Origin: RI-92 sp040235555
GTDB taxonomy: Bacteria > Pseudomonadota > Gammaproteobacteria > UBA6429 > Thiohalophilaceae
Assembly: GCA_040235555.1 (NCBI GenBank)
Contig: JBECKZ010000031.1
Coordinates: 1-7,975, forward strand
Length of the DNA stretch: 7,975 nt
Reading direction: 5' to 3'
Each line of letters opens with the position of its first letter. Positions within the stretch are counted from its first letter, which is position 1. The notes under the pieces are model-generated. The model searched no databases. It had not been told where the DNA came from and was given only the letters and a program-made list of their open reading frames with translations. This document shows, piece after piece, positions 7,472-7,975 of this stretch. A program made the translations under genes and the position numbers.

Positions 7472-7785
7472 TGAAATATATACTTCCAATTTGTCTTGCA
7501 CTGCTGAGCGCTTCTTTATACGCCGCTGAAACACTGAACATGGAAGGCACCAAGATCCGTGGTAACCAGGAGTTACCCAAAGTGTTATATATCGTGCCCT
7601 GGCAGGATGCGGAAGTCCCGAACCTGAACCAGCCACCATTGCAGAGCCTGATCGATGAAGCCCTGACCCCGGTAGATCGGGAAGTATTTCAGCGTAAAGT
7701 CCGTTATTACGACGCCTTAAGCGCACAAAAAACACGGGGTAATGCAAGCTATCTTCCAACACCCGCTACACAAAATACGCCGTAG
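7468..7785 (+). CDS. Short secreted protein upstream of the ExbB-type gene
   Basis: The 105-aa product has a Sec signal peptide (MMKYILPICLALLSASLYAA, cleavage near residue 19-20), leaving about 85 residues. The mature part contains TKIRGNQELPKVLYIVPWQ (28-46), a Pro/Asn-rich stretch (NLNQPPLQSLIDEAL) and a helical VDREVFQRKVRYYDALS, then a polar tail. It has no Cys in the mature part and no catalytic motif. I do not recognise a named family, though the LPKVLYIVPW segment looks like a constrained, probably conserved core. The start at 7468 overlaps the previous stop as ATGA and has AAGG (7457-7460) 7 nt upstream. ATG 7471 is an alternative one codon later. Position between the TPR lipoproteins and the proton-channel gene suggests a periplasmic accessory of the same machine. 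Confidence 0.85.
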   Translation: MMKYILPICLALLSASLYAAETLNMEGTKIRGNQELPKVLYIVPWQDAEVPNLNQPPLQSLIDEALTPVDREVFQRKVRYYDALSAQKTRGNASYLPTPATQNTP

Positions 7786-7795
7786 GAATGAATTT

Positions 7796-7870
7796 ATGAA
7801 CTTGTTAAATTTAGCGGTTATTTGGGTCGATATGCCTTTGCAATCACCTACCCAAACGACGATTTTTTAG
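7796..7870 (+). CDS. Possible 24-residue small ORF before the ExbB-type gene
   Basis: In the 113-nt gap between the 105-aa gene and the ExbB-type gene, ATG 7796 opens a 24-codon frame ending at TAG 7868-7870, with AGGA (7784-7787) 8 nt upstream. The predicted peptide begins MNLLNLAVIWVDMP and is hydrophobic at its N-terminus, then polar. Its length is within chance expectation and I know of no family for it. It may be a small peptide, a leader that couples translation to the next gene, or simply spacer. Confidence 0.2.
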   Translation: MNLLNLAVIWVDMPLQSPTQTTIF

Positions 7871-7888
7871 ACTGACAAGCTTTTCCAC

Positions 7889-7895
7889 AGGAGGT
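7889..7895 (+). promoter_or_regulatory. Strong ribosome-binding site of the ExbB-type gene
   Basis: AGGAGGT is a near-perfect Shine-Dalgarno sequence ending 3 nt before ATG 7899. It is clearly the strongest in the window and suggests that the inner-membrane channel is translated at a higher rate than the upstream TPR proteins, as fits a multimeric channel. Confidence 0.85.
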
Positions 7896-7898
7896 TAT

Positions 7899-7975
7899 AT
7901 GTACAACAGTATTGTCAGCTTTTTCCAGGATGGTGGCGCCTTCATGTACCCAATCATGGTGGTACTGGCCATCGG
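7899..7975 (+). CDS. MotA/TolQ/ExbB-type proton-channel protein, N-terminus only (partial)
   Basis: Only 25 codons are inside the window. They encode MYNSIVSFFQDGGAF followed by MYPIMVVLAIG. This pattern, a short amphipathic N-terminus ending in GG then F-M-Y-P-I and the start of a hydrophobic helix, is typical of ExbB/TolQ/MotA proton-channel proteins, which form a pentameric inner-membrane ring with ExbD/TolR and convert proton-motive force into movement. The strong AGGAGGT site supports the start. ExbB, TolQ and AglR-like subtypes cannot be told apart from so few residues. It probably continues the same operon, although a 113-nt gap separates it from the 105-aa gene. Confidence 0.75.
   Translation, partial: MYNSIVSFFQDGGAFMYPIMVVLAI

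Noticed and set aside
7821..7868. Inverted repeat plus T6 as an intrinsic terminator before the ExbB-type gene
   Set aside because: The stem is only 7 bp with a 22-nt loop and the T-run starts 6 nt after it, so it does not meet the form of a working terminator. Kept only as a weak point within a finding.

Overview
The window reads as a bacterial chromosome segment from a Gram-negative organism, most likely a gammaproteobacterium. The evidence is two lipoproteins with Ala after the lipid-carrying Cys (outer-membrane type sorting), Sec signal peptides on most products, moderate GC, and tightly packed, overlapping genes all on the + strand. I cannot name a genus. There are no RNA genes, CRISPR arrays, insertion sequences or phage features that I can support.

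Layout. Positions 1-345 hold the 3' end of an unrecognised gene, closed by a very clear intrinsic terminator (392-420). Next is apbE (432-1439), encoding an exported FAD:protein FMN transferase. A 153-nt gap (1440-1592) holds a weak sigma70-like promoter candidate. From 1593 a compact gene train begins: a small secreted coiled-coil plus beta-type protein (191 aa), a periplasmic TPR protein with a long helical C-terminal half (638 aa), a large TPR lipoprotein (932 aa), a small TPR lipoprotein (201 aa) and a short secreted protein (105 aa). These genes are separated by 15 nt or overlap by 14, 20 and 4 nt, so they are very probably one transcript and partly translationally coupled. A 113-nt gap with a possible 24-codon ORF precedes the start of a MotA/TolQ/ExbB-type proton-channel gene with a strong ribosome-binding site (7899 onward). 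That gene runs out of the window.

How it may work together. ExbB/TolQ/MotA-type channels use the proton-motive force to move periplasmic or envelope-spanning partners. Here such a channel gene follows five exported proteins, three of them TPR scaffolds and two of those predicted to be anchored in the outer membrane. The simplest reading is an energised trans-envelope complex: inner-membrane motor (beyond the window), periplasmic adaptors, outer-membrane TPR lipoproteins. The layout recalls the AglRQS plus TPR-protein part of the Myxococcus Agl-Glt machinery and TonB2-type loci that carry a TPR protein. Its cargo or role cannot be read from this window. ApbE may flavinylate an envelope protein, but no FMN acceptor is visible here and its link to the train is only by proximity.
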